Assembly (NCBI GenBank): GCA_905160935.1
Contig: CAJHZI010000683.1
Location: 259,501 to 323,500, forward strand
From: Enchytraeus crypticus
Lineage: Eukaryota; Annelida; Clitellata; Enchytraeida; Enchytraeidae
Reading direction: 5' to 3'
Length of the DNA: 64,000 bases
Positions 49,701 through 61,671 of the stretch are shown here, one piece after another; the first letter of the stretch is position 1, and each line of letters opens with the position of its first letter. The notes below the pieces were generated by a model. It worked only from the letters and a program-made list of their open reading frames with translations. It was not told the DNA's origin and did not search any database. A program made the translations under genes and the position numbers.

Positions 49701-51695
49701 CAAATTAATAATGACTACAACCTATAATAATTTCAATCCTTGAGGAGTTTAATAAATCAGAGCAAGAGAATATTAAAATCGCTGCTTAAATATAAATTTG
49801 AGAACATCCTATAGTACCCAATCAAGAGCAGTACTATCAAATATATCAATAACCAGGGTTCCTGCAGTTTAACTAGATTAAGTTTCATTAATTAAGGGAC
49901 TCAGAACAGAGATAGTCGATGGAACGTACTTGAAGAGATAGTCCGTGTTATCGGTGATGAAATAAACGAGTAGATAAGTGAGGGCAGTCAGGAATCCTAT
50001 GCTGACGTTAACTATGGCATAGAATCGAAGCATTTCCAAGGCTCCCCATAGAGGTTCCAGCAGCTTACCATACAGTATGACAACGATTAGATCACAAATA
50101 ACCATCCACCAGTGAACCTAACACATCAAAACAACATACACCAGTGAACCTAACACATCAAAACAACATACACCAGTGAACCTAACACATCAAAACAACA
50201 TCCACCAGTGAACCTAACACATCAAAACAACATACACCAGTGAACCTAACACATCAAAACAACATACACCAGTGTACCTAACACATCAAAACAACATCCA
50301 CCAGTGAACCTAACACATCAAAACACATGCACCAGTGAACCTACCACATCAAAACAACATACACCAGTGAACCTAGCGCATCAAAACAACATACACCAGT
50401 GAACCTAACGCATCAAAACAACATACACCAGTGAACCTAACGCATCAAAACATACACCAGTGAACCTAACGCATCAAAACAACATACACCAGTGAATCTA
50501 ACACATCAAAACAACATACACCAGTAAACCTAACACATCAAATCAACATCCACCAGTGAACCTAACACATCAAAACAACATCCACCAGTGAACCCAACAC
50601 AGCAATACAATTTATCTCTAGCAGCAAATCATTACATCTCAGTACAAGTCCAGTTCTTCATTCCAATACTTATGAGGACTTAGTACTTCAAAACACAAGT
50701 AACAGCAACCACAGGAATCCTAACATTTCAAAACACATTCAAATTCTAAAAAATAGTAATATTACTTCGAAAGTAGTTTCCCAATACCTTCATCAGTCTT
50801 AAACCTAGATTTAGCTTCAAACACCAGATCTTATAAGGAATTTTATTTATATTTATGTTACTTAAATTCATATTTATATAATATAGTTTTATTTGCCAAT
50901 ATTTTTCTAAAACGAATGGAAGAGATTCTGATAAGGTATGTGATAGAAAGGAGTGGAGAAGGTGTAATCGTATCCCGACCCTAATTAAACTTGAATTAAA
51001 GGGAAGATGATGAATCTAGTTTTTTTTTTTTTTTTTCAAGATGTATAATTAATTTCAGGTTTAAAATGTAAAATTAATAAACTGTATCCTCCTTGCACAA
51101 AAAAGTATATTCAGGACTTAAGTCCATCTGTATATTTGAAATCTAACTGCATTTTTAACTGAGACATAATAAAACACTCTCCTCAGCAAATGATGGGAGC
51201 ATCCCAGACTGACATCATCCTTGGATGAGGAAACAGACATTAAACCTTTATTATAGTAATAATATAATAATAATAATTATTATTATTATTATAGCTTATA
51301 CATGGAAATGATATATCAGAGTTAGCACTAAAAAAATCAAGAAATACATTAAAATATCAAAACCACATTTAGGCTACCTCAATGAGACTGTATGTGGCGC
51401 AAGTCCACACCCAGAAGTTCGGCGGAAGAAGGTTACCCGGTAGAATAGCGAGAACATCAACAGCCTGCGAGCTGAAAGAAATAAAATATCCGAGAACAAC
51501 CGCCACGCAGATAAACTTAACAATGAGAGAAGAACTGCCCAGGACTGAGGATGCCTGCGTACGAAGGAATGTTAGCTGCGATGCGTCAATGTGATAAGTG
51601 TTGCCCTGCTGAGCAGAAACCCTCGATAGAAGAGGGTCATATTGTGCTGAAAAAGCCTCAGTGTCAGGCCGCTGCGGATTCCGAAATCCAGACAT
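46052..51695 (-). CDS. TMEM115: TMEM115, Golgi rhomboid-like transmembrane protein
   Basis: Five exons on the minus strand: 51378-51695, 49930-50117, 48731-49021, 46970-47143 and 46052-46259 (TGA), giving 392 aa with matching phases (0, 2, 2, 2). It aligns along its length with vertebrate TMEM115: PGNLLPPNFWVWTCATYSLI, GKLLEPLWGALEMLRFYAIV, VVSWIYLRFYQRHS, GDMADSFSFA, FFPDVAQPVVAVLSNTLFSL, LLISLPGTDTQDAERRR and QLALKALNERL. It is a rhomboid-superfamily protein without protease residues, multi-pass and Golgi-resident, linked in the literature to retrograde transport. The N-terminus is ~45 residues longer than in vertebrates and the C-tail is Ala/Val-rich. NEDD1 starts 1.5 kb away, divergently. 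Two acceptors (exons 2 and 4) are duplicated into their introns. Confidence 0.95.
46270..46405 (-). mobile_element. SINE S4, 3' part, in TMEM115 intron 4
   Basis: GTGAAATGATCAACTATGAT, then AACCATTAGGCAATTATTCC, then CCAGTGAATGTCCGAGAATT. It is followed at 46415-46500 by a LINE tail piece. Confidence 0.6.
46625..46724. repeat. (TA)n microsatellite
   Basis: TA dinucleotides with a few GATA/TCTA interruptions, forming a near-palindrome in TMEM115 intron 4. Confidence 0.95.
46725..46969. repeat. 15-bp array at the TMEM115 exon-4 donor
   Basis: About 16 copies of AAAGCGGCTACATTT (minus strand GTAGCCGCTTTAAAT), starting within a few bases of the 5' splice site AGGAG|GTCTGT. Because 15 is a multiple of three, the exon-4 frame stays open through the array (NVAAL repeats). 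Confidence 0.9.
47122..47285 (-). repeat. Duplicated TMEM115 exon-4 splice acceptor
   Basis: GAGCCACGTCTGGGAAGAAA plus CTG(T/G) occurs at the real acceptor (47124-47148) and again at 47249-47273 in the intron. About 20 exon bases and the CAG are included. Linker sequence (ACAATTTAATTTTAGTTCAA) recurs again at 47475-47520, so the duplicated block is longer and has been interrupted by a LINE tail. Confidence 0.85.
47905..48435. repeat. 52-bp minisatellite in TMEM115 intron 3
   Basis: About ten nearly identical units of GGCATTATACCACCAGGCTA, then CTTGACCTTCAATTTCCATT, then CTGCACTATTGT. Left units differ (GCGCTCTTGT) and right units are homogeneous, the usual sign of recent spread from one end. 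Confidence 0.95.
49040..49295. repeat. ATTATACATATTATAGTAGATTAT tandem repeat
   Basis: About eight imperfect units of 20-30 bases, TMEM115 intron 2. Confidence 0.9.
50103..50603 (-). repeat. 32-bp array built from the TMEM115 exon-2 acceptor
   Basis: About 16 copies of minus-strand TTTTGATGTGTTAG|GTTCAC followed by TGGTG and ATGTTG. The first on this strand is the true splice site (GTTCACTGGTGGATGG, encoding VHWWM). Every copy has the TTAG acceptor and 11-15 exon bases. Confidence 0.95.
50900..51015 (-). mobile_element. Dispersed repeat S2, fragment
   Basis: AACGAATGGAAGAGATTCTG, TATCCCGACCCTAATTAAAC and AAAGGGAAGATGATGA, in TMEM115 intron 1. A poly-T run follows at 51020-51037. Confidence 0.55.
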
Positions 51696-53217
51696 CCTGT
51701 GTTCTCTTATTCAAATATGGATCTCCTACAAAATAAATTACATCAGATATATACAATACATTAAACTACAGGAGTGGGAATATAACATGAAAAAATATGT
51801 GAAAATATTACTCGGACCAACTAATAAATAAAGTTATAAAGTAATAACAAACATCGGTCGAAAAATTCACTTCTGGTCGAAGCATCTGTGAATTTTTTTA
51901 TTTTTGCTAATTAAGTCAAATACTCTGCCTTTCTGCAGATTAATCCACATCTAGTTACAATTTATGAGCTCCAAAGGCTGATCGACGGAGTGCACATTAG
52001 TGAAAGCAAAACACTCTTATTAGAAGTGTGTTCCTGGTATCAGCCCTTCTGCGAACTAACTGCAGCAGGGGATGGAGGATACTGTACCGATGGATTAAAA
52101 AATATTAGGAAAATAAAATTTCACGTAAATATTATGAAAAATAAGAATAATACGTCAAAACAACACTGACATAAAATTCAGTATAGTGTCCAACATCACA
52201 AAATATTCATCATTGAATGCATCAAATCATATTTTTAATTAATTATAAATTATTGGGCTAAGCTAAGACTAATATATCCAATGGCATTCAAAGTTCTGTC
52301 ACTATTTTAAGTAACGCATTATTCTAAATTTATTTACTATTTGGTTTACTTGCAAAAGAAAACAAGTAAGCTTGCTATGGATTTGTTTTCTGGATTTTGA
52401 AATTTGCACCGTTTCTAGGCCGTCTTTTTGCTCGCCGGCTTGATTTTGTCTCAATAGTGCTCGATGTTGTCATTGATGACTGTAGCACTCCAATTTTTGT
52501 TAGTTTTTTTAGTAGTATTTGTGTGTAAAAATTAAGTCCATTCTAATCCCCCTCAAAACTTACATTCTAAATATCCACAGATCGATGCGAACGATATTAT
52601 AGGACGCGCTGGTAACTATAGAGGTTTGTTGACATTTAGGATTTTTAAAAGTTACATCTATATTGTATTTTATGAGAAATTTTCTTTCTAAAATATACAA
52701 AAAAATTTATTAGGAAATTTAGTAAAAAGTGTAAACCTTATATAGCTATGAATTGAATGTAAAGATAATGCAGTCAAATGCGTAACCAAGATTAACAATA
52801 TATTTTCAGAGAAAATTTTGAATTTTTTAACAACGTCAATCAGATGATTTATTAAAGATACGAGACGTTGTATAGCATAGGACCTCACTTCATCGAATCT
52901 TTAAATGACATATTTATCAAGGTACATGTTTCCTCCAGCGATATTTCGAAAACTGAGTTACTTGCGTTTTACTAATTCTCATAAATTACATCTGCATATT
53001 TATATTTGGCATATATATTCACAGCATTTGTATATTCATTTATATTCACAGCAGATTTGATCTCTAAAATTGCAGCCATTCATGCTTCTTTCTTCAACGT
53101 ATTTCTGCATTTGGAATGTAATGATTTCTACTGATATTGGCTTTGGTTTTTGAGGAGCTTGATATTATTATGAACTTGAACTATACTCTGTATTGCTCTA
53201 ATGTTGTAGATAGGAAA
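51696..53217. other. TMEM115-NEDD1 divergent intergenic region
   Basis: 1.5 kb between divergent start codons. It holds a family E piece at about 51970-52080 and a family C copy at 52385-52505. No promoter element is identifiable by eye. Confidence 0.5.
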
Positions 53218-56200
53218 ATGAGTGATGAACAGTTTGGTGTGATGCTGGTCTCTGGTGGGGACACGTTAAGTATTTGGGATGGGGAAGTGGGTTACACTCG
53301 ACTTAAACAGTTTAACCCCCACTCTGCCCCAATCTCAAACTTCTGTTGGGCTCGAGACGACTCGGTATTATTCTAGTTTTCATGGATTTATTAGTTCTGT
53401 TACTCAATCAATTAATGAGAATTTAACTTGTGATTTCTCGCCAAAAGGCAATGTCAGTTTCGAGCAGACTTTGCATAATAATGTTCATTTTCTTGCCAAA
53501 GACTGTTTAGAGAATGTTTAAAAATTAATGAATTGCCATTCTGTATTACCACAAATATTTGTACAATTTTCATGATTAAGCACTGTAGTTCATTGTTGAT
53601 TTTATGATAAAGTTTCACCTTCCATATTTATAATGAAAAAGTCTTTGACTAAGATTTGAAACTAAGTGATGTAAAGATTTAAAACTAAAGATTAACTCTA
53701 AAGACTAAAATTTCTAGCTCTATGTTCAATGCAGAGATTTAAGACTAAAGATATAGATTTGAAAGTGCATGGTATCACTATTTAGATTATTGCAAGTGCT
53801 TCGACCTGCGGAGATAAGATTCACATCACATCATGCGCAGACCAGTCGCAAGATTTCTCACTGGCGCAAAAGGTTAAAAGATTTCTCTCTAAGATTACGT
53901 TTATTACGATATGAATCATATTATATAGTAAGATTACTTCACATCATATACACTTTTCTCTCACTTTCTCACAGCAGGTCCAAGGTTCAAATTCATAATA
54001 GAGTCTGCTTTAACTCTGCATAAGGAGCGCACTATAGATCAACAGGTCTTTTCACGAAGGTTTATGCCTTATCCATACCTTTGTAGCCTATACCCGGTCA
54101 CCTGATGCGATTACCCAGATCACGACCTGGTGATCACATGACAAAACTCTTCCACTTTACTCCATCAAGTGGCTGATCTTTGAGAGCAGGAGCTCCAGTC
54201 CGATTATTAAATGAAAACTATTCCGAATAGGAATATTTTTTTTTTTTTTTTTTTTCTTGGCAGGCACTGAGGTAGTTTGTCATTTGTTCTCCAAATTTTC
54301 AGCTCAGGTTATCTCTCAGTAGCAGAGCCTCCTTAGCTGCTTTGGTATTCAAAAGACCTAGCCCCCTACAACTTGGTCACGAGATGAGTGACATAGCTTT
54401 GGAAAATTATTGCTTCTGAGATGGTTTCCCATTGATTTCCTCTGTGCTGGCTTAGTAGCCTTTTACAACACGTGCAGTAAATGGTTATTCCATTCTTCAG
54501 TGTCCCCTAAACAGTAAATAAATGTCTTTTGCTCCTTAATCTCTAACTAAATCTTGATTGTTAGTATATTTACAGTATTTACCTCATTAATTTTGTTTTA
54601 AAGGAAGATTTTTTGTTTTCATATCCTGTTTTCTCATCATGTATCCTGTGGTCATGTATCCATTTCTTGCTTCAGTTCTTACTTCTCTACCGTTGATGTT
54701 TCGATTGAACAAGAATTGAAACAACTGAATCTAAATTTCTCGGTCATCCGTTTAATTGTGCATATCAAATATTATAAAATTGTCATTAAAAAATTATAAT
54801 CATTAAAATTTAATAAAATTATGAAATCAAATTAAATTGTGTTTTATGCATAGATTGATATGACATGCTTGGCTGTATGTAGATTGTATTTTTATGGTGG
54901 CAGTATGTAGATTGTGCATTCATTTGTAGATGGAGAAAACCTGCGTTGCAGTGTGCTCACATGCTGTATGTAGATTGTACATTCACTTGTAGATGGGGAA
55001 AACCTGTGTTACAGTGTGCTCCCAGGCGAGGAATGTAATGGCGGGGGGTGCCGATGGTTCAATTCACATCTGGGACCTTAGGTCCAGTAAACTAAAGAAA
55101 ACTATTCAGGTTATTTATTTACTATGTGTAGCAGTAGCAGTGTATAGATAATTACTATATTACTATAATACTATGTTTGGGTAAACAGGATTATTTTCTC
55201 GGAGAATGATGCCCCTGCCCAGTAAATGTTAGTCAAAGCTGAGGAAGGCATGAGGGCCCACCTCCTCATAAGCAGAATCCCCAAGAATAATGGTATATCA
55301 AAAGGAATGTTATAGATGATTTAAAGACCCACTCATTTGTGGACATGAAGAGGAAAAAAGAAGATAGAGATGATTGGAGGCATTATATACCATGGACCTG
55401 CCAGTTGGCAGTGCACTAAGAGATAGAGAGAGAGAGATATTACTATATACTAGATGGATTACTGCATTACTATATTACTTTATACTACTGTATTGTATTA
55501 AGTTATATTGTATTACTGTATTGTGATGCACTACAGTAATGTATTTTTTGTTTTTTATTGCTGCTGTTATTGTTTCACTAACAGGATCTTAGCAGTTCGG
55601 TTAGCAGCGTTGCGTTTAACTGTAACGACAGTCTTATAGCTGCGGGTTCAACCACCGGTGAGCTTTACATCGGCAACCTCGTCACTGGCCAGAAGTCTAA
55701 CGTAATCGGTTCAACTAACGGACAGGTAACACTTGCCCAGTCTCACTAAAAAATCTCTGCTACCGTGCTTGTTATATTTAAAGAATTCCGTAAAGATTGA
55801 ACCATATATTGACCACATATTTAACCCGTTTTGAAGCGGTTTGCCGGAGAATAGGCCAACCGTGAACTGCATCTGAAGCACTAAGATCCAAACCAAAATC
55901 AGAAAGGGCTTTCAGTTGGTGTGTGCCTTGAAGTATTGAATATATGGCTGTTGCCAATTTAGAATAGAATATGTTTCTGGCATTACTTCAGTATAACTTA
56001 TAATTAATTTAAAATTTTATTAGAAATCGTTATATCTGTTTTTATATCGTTATAAGTGTCTCCATCCCGACTCTACCTTTGTTCGGGTGTATAATTATAA
56101 AATAGCTACATAATTATAAACTATAATTATAATTATTTTTAAATTAATAAAATAACTAATATACGTATATGTAATGTAAGAATAAGTACAACCTTTGTTC

Positions 56201-59200
56201 AGGTGTATAATTATAATATAACTGCATAATTATGAGCTGTATCTATTTTTTATCATAATTATATAATGTAAGAATAAGCACAACCTTTGTTCATGTGTAT
56301 AATTATAATATAATTACTTAATTATAAACTATAATTATTTACTATTATCAATAAAAGAACTAATAATTATATAGTTAAAGAACAAGTATAGCTCTCTATG
56401 GCTTGTATTACAGGCTATACGTCAGGTGCGGTACAGTAGGGTGAAGAAGACGGTGCTGGGCCACGTCGATGACTCAGGAGCCGTGTGTATATGGGACGCT
56501 GGAGCCAGAGTGTTGACTCAGAGGTACGAGTCATCACACAAGTCTGCTGCCACAGGTCTCTCGTTCTCCCCCCTCAATCACATGTTGACGATGAGCATAG
56601 GCCTCGATAAGACCGTCGTTTGCTACGATATAACCAGCAAAAAGTGAGGCTTTCTGTCTCTTTCTCTCTCTCTATCTGTCTGTCTCTCTGTCTATCTCTC
56701 TCTATCTTTCTATTCAACATTTAACTTTAATCTTCTTTTACGCATTAATTGACTTCTTTTATAGGTTTACGTCTGCTATTTCTTTTTATCTGTATGGTTA
56801 AAGCCAAGACTAAAGCCAAGTTTAATGGTAAGTATCTTTGGACAGATTTTTTGGATATTAGATGTGGTTCAACCTTTTAGTTTTTTTGCTATTTGACTTG
56901 GCTTTGATTACATGGTGCTCATTGTTGTCTTTGAGGAGAGTTGTACAACTACTGTTATTGTTGTTTTCGTTTCTCTAATTGCTGTTGTTTTTACTCTAAA
57001 TTACGTTGTTTTGATGTAATTGCTGTTGGTTTTCCTCTAATTGTTGTTATGACTTAAATTGTTGTTGTTATTCTAATTGTTGTTGTTGTTGTAGGATATT
57101 AAAGACGCTGCAGTCTGACGCACCTCTCACCGCTATTGATTTTCTGCACGATGGCGCCACACTGGTCGTGGGCACTGCGCGAGGTCACATACACGTCTAT
57201 GATCTGCGCAGCTTCACTGCACCGCTGCGCACGATTCACGCGCAGAAATCTCCAGTCGTCTGCGTCCAGTACCGATTGAACTCTGGACCCACGTCTGCTG
57301 CTAGGGTCTGATTTACAACTCTCTGTCTAGCGTTGTTGTTGCTTTGTTGTTGCGTTGTTGTTGCTTTGTTGTTGTTTTGTTGTTGCTTTGTCGTTGCTTC
57401 ATATATGTGTAGCGCAGTACTGCTGTTTAAAGCAAAAGTAAAGCTAATGTTAACGTCAGGTTTCTCACTCGAAAGCGATGTCAGTGACGGGCGAGCCCAG
57501 GATTTGAACCCCGCACAATACTGATCCACAGTCGAATATCTTACCGACATCGCTAGTAGGATGTTTAGCGCCGTTCTGCTGTTTATGGCACTTCATCTGA
57601 GGTGGATTTTAGTATTAGTTTTAACCGATGAGGTCACTTGAGACTACTAACTACCCACCCGTGTGTTGTACTAGAGGTTTCTATTATGCGTGATATAGTT
57701 CTGAAATATTCAGTTTTATGATCCATCTTCATATGGTTAGAACCACAGGTATGTATTTTCATTGCAGTACATAGCGACTTAAACAATACATGAAAACCAT
57801 CGCAATATATTTTAATATTCATTTTCTTTCTATTTTGTCGTTGAACTAATCAAACGTGCTGTTATTCTGTGAATGGAGATTTGGGTAACCCCAGTATGAA
57901 GCAATACTCTACGATTGTCTCTTATAGCAGCTTACACGTAATGGTCTATTCGTATAATTAATTAATTATCATCAGCATTAATTTAATTATCTATTTATTT
58001 AATTATCCTTCATTTGATTTAATTACTGATTGCTGTTGTAGCTGAACGGCATCTTATCGGAGAAGCCCGTTGTGTCACGAACAGATCTGAGCTCAGCCGG
58101 TGAGCCGGCGGTGTATCAGCAGTCGTCTACTGAGCCGGTTTATCAGAACTCTTCGTCCTTGCTCGAGCCAGCTGCTCAACGCTATTCTAATGACTCGATG
58201 TTGTCCACTAAGAGCTTCTATAACGGTTAGTCTTGTTATAGTAGAGATCTTATTGCTCTATCACTATTCTAAGAATCAGTTCTGTTATACCAGTTAACAT
58301 CTTTTATATCGGTTAGTCTTGTTAATAAGCAAATTTTCATTTATTAGTTCTGTTCTATTGTGTAATTATAATCTATTATTGAATATAATCTATTAGTCTA
58401 GCAGAACTACTATATATTTGATGTTGCACGTTTTTTAAGTAATTCATTGGATGCACATAGAAGCTCCACTTTAACCCTATTACACATGTATCGTTATGTG
58501 TGATTATGTGTTGTAGCATATGGACAGAAGTCACATGATCCACACAGCAGCAATATTTCCAGTCTGTCCTATGCTAGTTTCTCGACCAATCAGGGGCGTG
58601 ATGACAATTCTAACTATCAGCCGAGGAGCACGCTGGATATAAGTGAAATATTCTCTCCTGTCAGAGAGGGTGAGTGGGGAGGGGAGGGGGTGTTATTTGT
58701 TTAACTAGTAGAATTATTATAATGTATTATGTCGGTAAGATATCCGACTGCGGATCAGTATGTGTACGTTTCAAATCCTGGGCTCGCCCATCATTGATAT
58801 CGCTCTCGAAAGATAAAGTAAATAATAGTAATTATCAAGATAGTCTAATGTAAAATTCTCACTATGCTTGCTGTATATTGATATAGTATAATTATTATTA
58901 TTAATATTGTACTGATTGCTAGATATTAGTGGCGTGAACCAGGTCGCTGGTTTGATGCTGTCTACGGGAGTCCATGCTGCTGACAAGGGCACAGGTTATT
59001 CCAATGTCACAGGCTATTCGACTGGGACTGCTATCTCTCCGCCTACTGCGACGAGTACGTCTTCTAACTTTAGTGAATCTAGGACTAATCTGTCACTAAT
59101 GTGCCTTTACTGAGTTATTGTGTGTTACTGAGGTGCTGAATGTTAGGCTCGTCTTTCGCATTTAGAACATTTGGGCAGATGCAATAAATCTTAACAGATA

Positions 59201-61069
59201 TATTTAGAAAATGTAATTAGTTTTGTTTGGGATTGAATTAGGCTATTAGTCTTTCTCTCCTGTAATTGCTAACTAGATACATGGTGATAATATCAACAAG
59301 TGGATGACGCAGTTCTTTTGAATTCTAATGAATCAGTTCTAGACCTCTGTAGAATTAACTTCCTAATGACATGCATTTACTAATTTTTCTAAAATAAACA
59401 GTTTAGAATTGAATTTATCTGGTTTTGCCTATTTTCAGACGACCTGTTTTCTCCGATACGACAGGATTCAGAAGTAGCAAGAAATCTTGAGGCTCAGATT
59501 TCTTCTGCTACGCCCGTGTTTACGTCAACCAGTAAGATAGTACCTTCTGCTTCAACGGCGTCCACAGTAGCGGGTGACATAACTGCGAATGGGTTTTCAA
59601 GTCACTCTGGTGCCGTGCTGGCCTCAAATCAACTTACTCCCAAACCTGCTTCAGACCTGGTAGGCTCATATACAACGAGTTTCATTGTTGTGAGTAGTGA
59701 TAATGTTTTTTACTGTAGCACTTGTACAAGTTATTATGAAACGTTGTCAACTTGTTAACTTTTATGTAACGATTTGTATACAGTATTGAAGAAATGCTTG
59801 CATGGTGTGACAAATTTTTATTGATCTTTCTTATTTTGTGTTAGTGACAAGTCAAATTATAGGTCTGTAATACATATTCCTTCTCAAAGTGAGCCTAGCA
59901 ATCAAAACAATCATTTGATTGGCCAACAGGCTGATCCCATGACGAAGGTGCTTCACCTGATGTAGCCTTCTTAATTCTTGTGCATTTGTCCTTTAAGACT
60001 GTAGCCTTCTTGGTGATTCCGCAGGCTTAGTAAATAAATGTTATCTTAGGATAGCTTTCCTCTGCTCTACTTTAATATACTCTTTAGAAATAAAATAGAA
60101 ATTCTTTGAAATTGAAATTATAAATCAATAAAGAGTTTAGAAGAACTGAGAGATGAAGTAGACATGACATGTTGTATCAATGCTGTATGTGTAATTATGT
60201 ATAGAATGTGAGGTCTGTGAGAGATCTGACTGGAGCCGGTGAATCATTTCTTGACGATACTCTAGAAAACTCTTCCAGGTCCTCCAATAGATCTCACGCT
60301 CACTCCACTCATCCTGTCGACTCTCTCGCCTCCAGTCTGCCGCCTCCGTCTTCTACATCCTCCGTGTCTTCCCTGCCTCTCTCCGTATCACTTTCGTTTC
60401 CTACACCTCAATCCCACTCTGGAACTTCTTCCATGCCTCCACCTCAATCCCTCCCTATCACATCATTTCCTCCTCAATCCACGCACCACGCAGCTATGGA
60501 CACGGAGGAAACACCAGATGGCAGTAAAGCCATGGGGACACGCCCACTCATGCCGAGTGAGTTCCAGGCGGAGTTTATTCTGCGTATGGTGCGGGACGAG
60601 CTGGAGGAGTTCAGAGAAGAACTGAGGCAGACACAGCTCTGTATGCACGTCGACATGCTCAGACAGTTCCAGCTCCAGCAGGTGGGATTCTCCATTCTTC
60701 TATTTTATGACTTTTCCATTTCATGATTTTCCATTTCATGATTCTTCCATTTCATGATTCTTACAATTTCATGATTCTGACAATTTCATGATGATTCTTC
60801 CATTTCATGATTCTTCCATTTCATGACTATTCTATTAAAATTGTGAAAAAGACAAATTCAATGGTAGATAATTTTATTTCACGTTCAGTTTAATTGTATT
60901 ATATTAATTGTAGCGTGTTGTGCTAGTCTTGTATATAATGTTGTTGTTGCTCTGTTGTTTGCAGGCTGAACTGAAGTCATTGATAGAGACGTACTCTATA
61001 AATCACGACCTCGTGGCCGAGGTTCAGAAACTGAGAGCGGAGAATGAGCGACTGAAGAAAGCTTACTAG
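53218..61069 (+). CDS. NEDD1: NEDD1, WD40 adaptor of the γ-tubulin ring complex
   Basis: Twelve exons: 53218-53364, 53786-53872, 54993-55109, 55585-55725, 56414-56643, 57095-57305, 58042-58225, 58517-58669, 58923-59054, 59439-59659, 60205-60681 and 60965-61069 (TAG), encoding 734 aa with consistent phases. The N-terminal half is the NEDD1 propeller: GGDTLSIWDGEVGYTRLKQF, ASTCGDKIHITSC, AGGADGSIHIWDLRSSK, SIGLDKTVVCYDITSKK, ARGHIHVYDLRS. The middle is Ser/Pro-rich and disordered. The C-terminus has the γ-tubulin-binding helical region (AEFILRMVRDELEEFREELR; HDLVAEVQKLRAENERLKKA). It recruits γTuRC to centrosomes and spindles. Start: MSDEQ aligns with the family start; an in-frame upstream ATG at 53137 precedes a possible acceptor. 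Donors of exons 2 and 6 are weak. Confidence 0.93.
54010..54500. mobile_element. Dispersed repeat, family E
   Basis: CACGAAGGTTTATGCCTTAT, CCATACCTTTGTAGCCTATA, and a GAGATGGTTTCCCATTG end shared with 25925-26300. A poly-T run of 22 at 54236-54257 interrupts it. NEDD1 intron 2. Confidence 0.55.
54900..55021 (+). repeat. Duplicated NEDD1 exon-3 acceptor (63-bp unit)
   Basis: CATTTGTAG|ATGGAGAAAAC through CAGTGTGCTC at 54922-54958 is repeated at 54985-55021, where it is the real exon start (ACTTGTAG|ATGGGGAAAAC). About 29 exon bases are included. A partial upstream TGTATGTAGATTG unit shows a third, shorter copy. Confidence 0.9.
55215..55435 (+). mobile_element. LINE 3' tail fragment
   Basis: ACCATGGACCTGCCAGTTGG and CAGTGCACTAAGAG are the reverse complement of the tail at 40.3 kb. 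NEDD1 intron 3. Confidence 0.5.
56085..56400. repeat. ~110-bp AT-rich tandem repeat, three copies
   Basis: ACCTTTGTTC(G/A)(G/T)GTGTATA followed by ATTATAATATA and AATGTAAGAATAAG, near 56090, 56192 and 56283, in NEDD1 intron 4. Confidence 0.8.
57429..57555 (-). mobile_element. tRNA-derived SINE S1, full length
   Basis: Minus strand GATGTCGGTAAGATATTCGA, then GTGCGGGGTTCAAATCCTGG, then CTGACATCGCTTTCGAGTGA. Similar 25-base sequences on both sides (TAGCGCAGTACTGCTGTTTA / TAGCGCCGTTCTGCTGTTTA) may be an aged target duplication. Confidence 0.75.
58728..58815 (+). mobile_element. SINE S1, 5' half
   Basis: ATGTCGGTAAGATATCCGAC, TTTCAAATCCTGGGCTCGCC and CATTGATATCGCTCTCGAAA, in NEDD1 intron 8. Confidence 0.65.
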
Positions 61070-61084
61070 TTCTATTTGTAATGT

Positions 61085-61258
61085 CACTCATCATCATCAT
61101 TTTCCCTTGAACACCAGTCTAACTAGGGTCAGGATTAGAAAATTTTGTAACAATTTCTGGACCCTAGGCGTTCATCAACCGCATGCCCTCTCTGATGTTG
61201 GTTTGGATCTTATTGCTTTGTCGCCTTTTACAACACGTGCAGTCTACGGCTGGTCTGT
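61085..61258 (+). mobile_element. Dispersed repeat S2
   Basis: CATCATCATCATTTTCCCTT, AACAATTTCTGGACCCTAGG, GCTTTGTCGCCTTTTACAAC and ACGTGCAGTCTACGGCTGGT. It lies just after the NEDD1 stop, so probably in its 3' UTR. Confidence 0.7.
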
Positions 61259-61665
61259 GTAACGTCATTATGATGAATTAAAACTGCATAATTACTAATT
61301 AACCATTGATACATCATATATAACGGCATGCGTAACTGTGATCATCCGATAATATGATTAGTATATCAGTGTATTTCATTGTGGTAAAATCATCGTTACT
61401 GAAATAACTTTTTGTGCCTTTAGATATTATGAATCTGTTTATCACGACTTTTTCTACTACGTACGTTCAAGTTGCTTAGAGTTAGAGCTGTGGTACAAAA
61501 CCAAATGTCTTGTTTGTAAAGTGTGTGGTACAAAACCAAATGTCTTGTTTGTAAAGTTTGTTGTACAGAACCGTATGTCTCGTTTGTAAAGTCAAGTTTT
61601 GTATCATTGTGAACAGTGAATTTATATAACTAAAGGCAGTTTTGTGTATCAGTTCAGTGCCAGAA

Positions 61666-61671
61666 AATAAA
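61666..61671 (+). terminator. Candidate NEDD1 polyadenylation signal
   Basis: AATAAA about 600 bases past the NEDD1 stop and 480 bases before the convergent NDUFB11 stop. Position is plausible; use is not shown. Confidence 0.35.

Noticed and set aside
50103-50603. Array with alternating conserved and variable parts, CRISPR-like at first sight.
   Set aside because: The 'repeat' is the TMEM115 splice acceptor and the linker is also conserved; no unique spacers.
53137-53217. In-frame upstream ATG extending NEDD1 by 27 residues.
   Set aside because: The extra residues match nothing in NEDD1, and a TTGTAG acceptor-like site precedes the chosen ATG; kept only as an alternative start.
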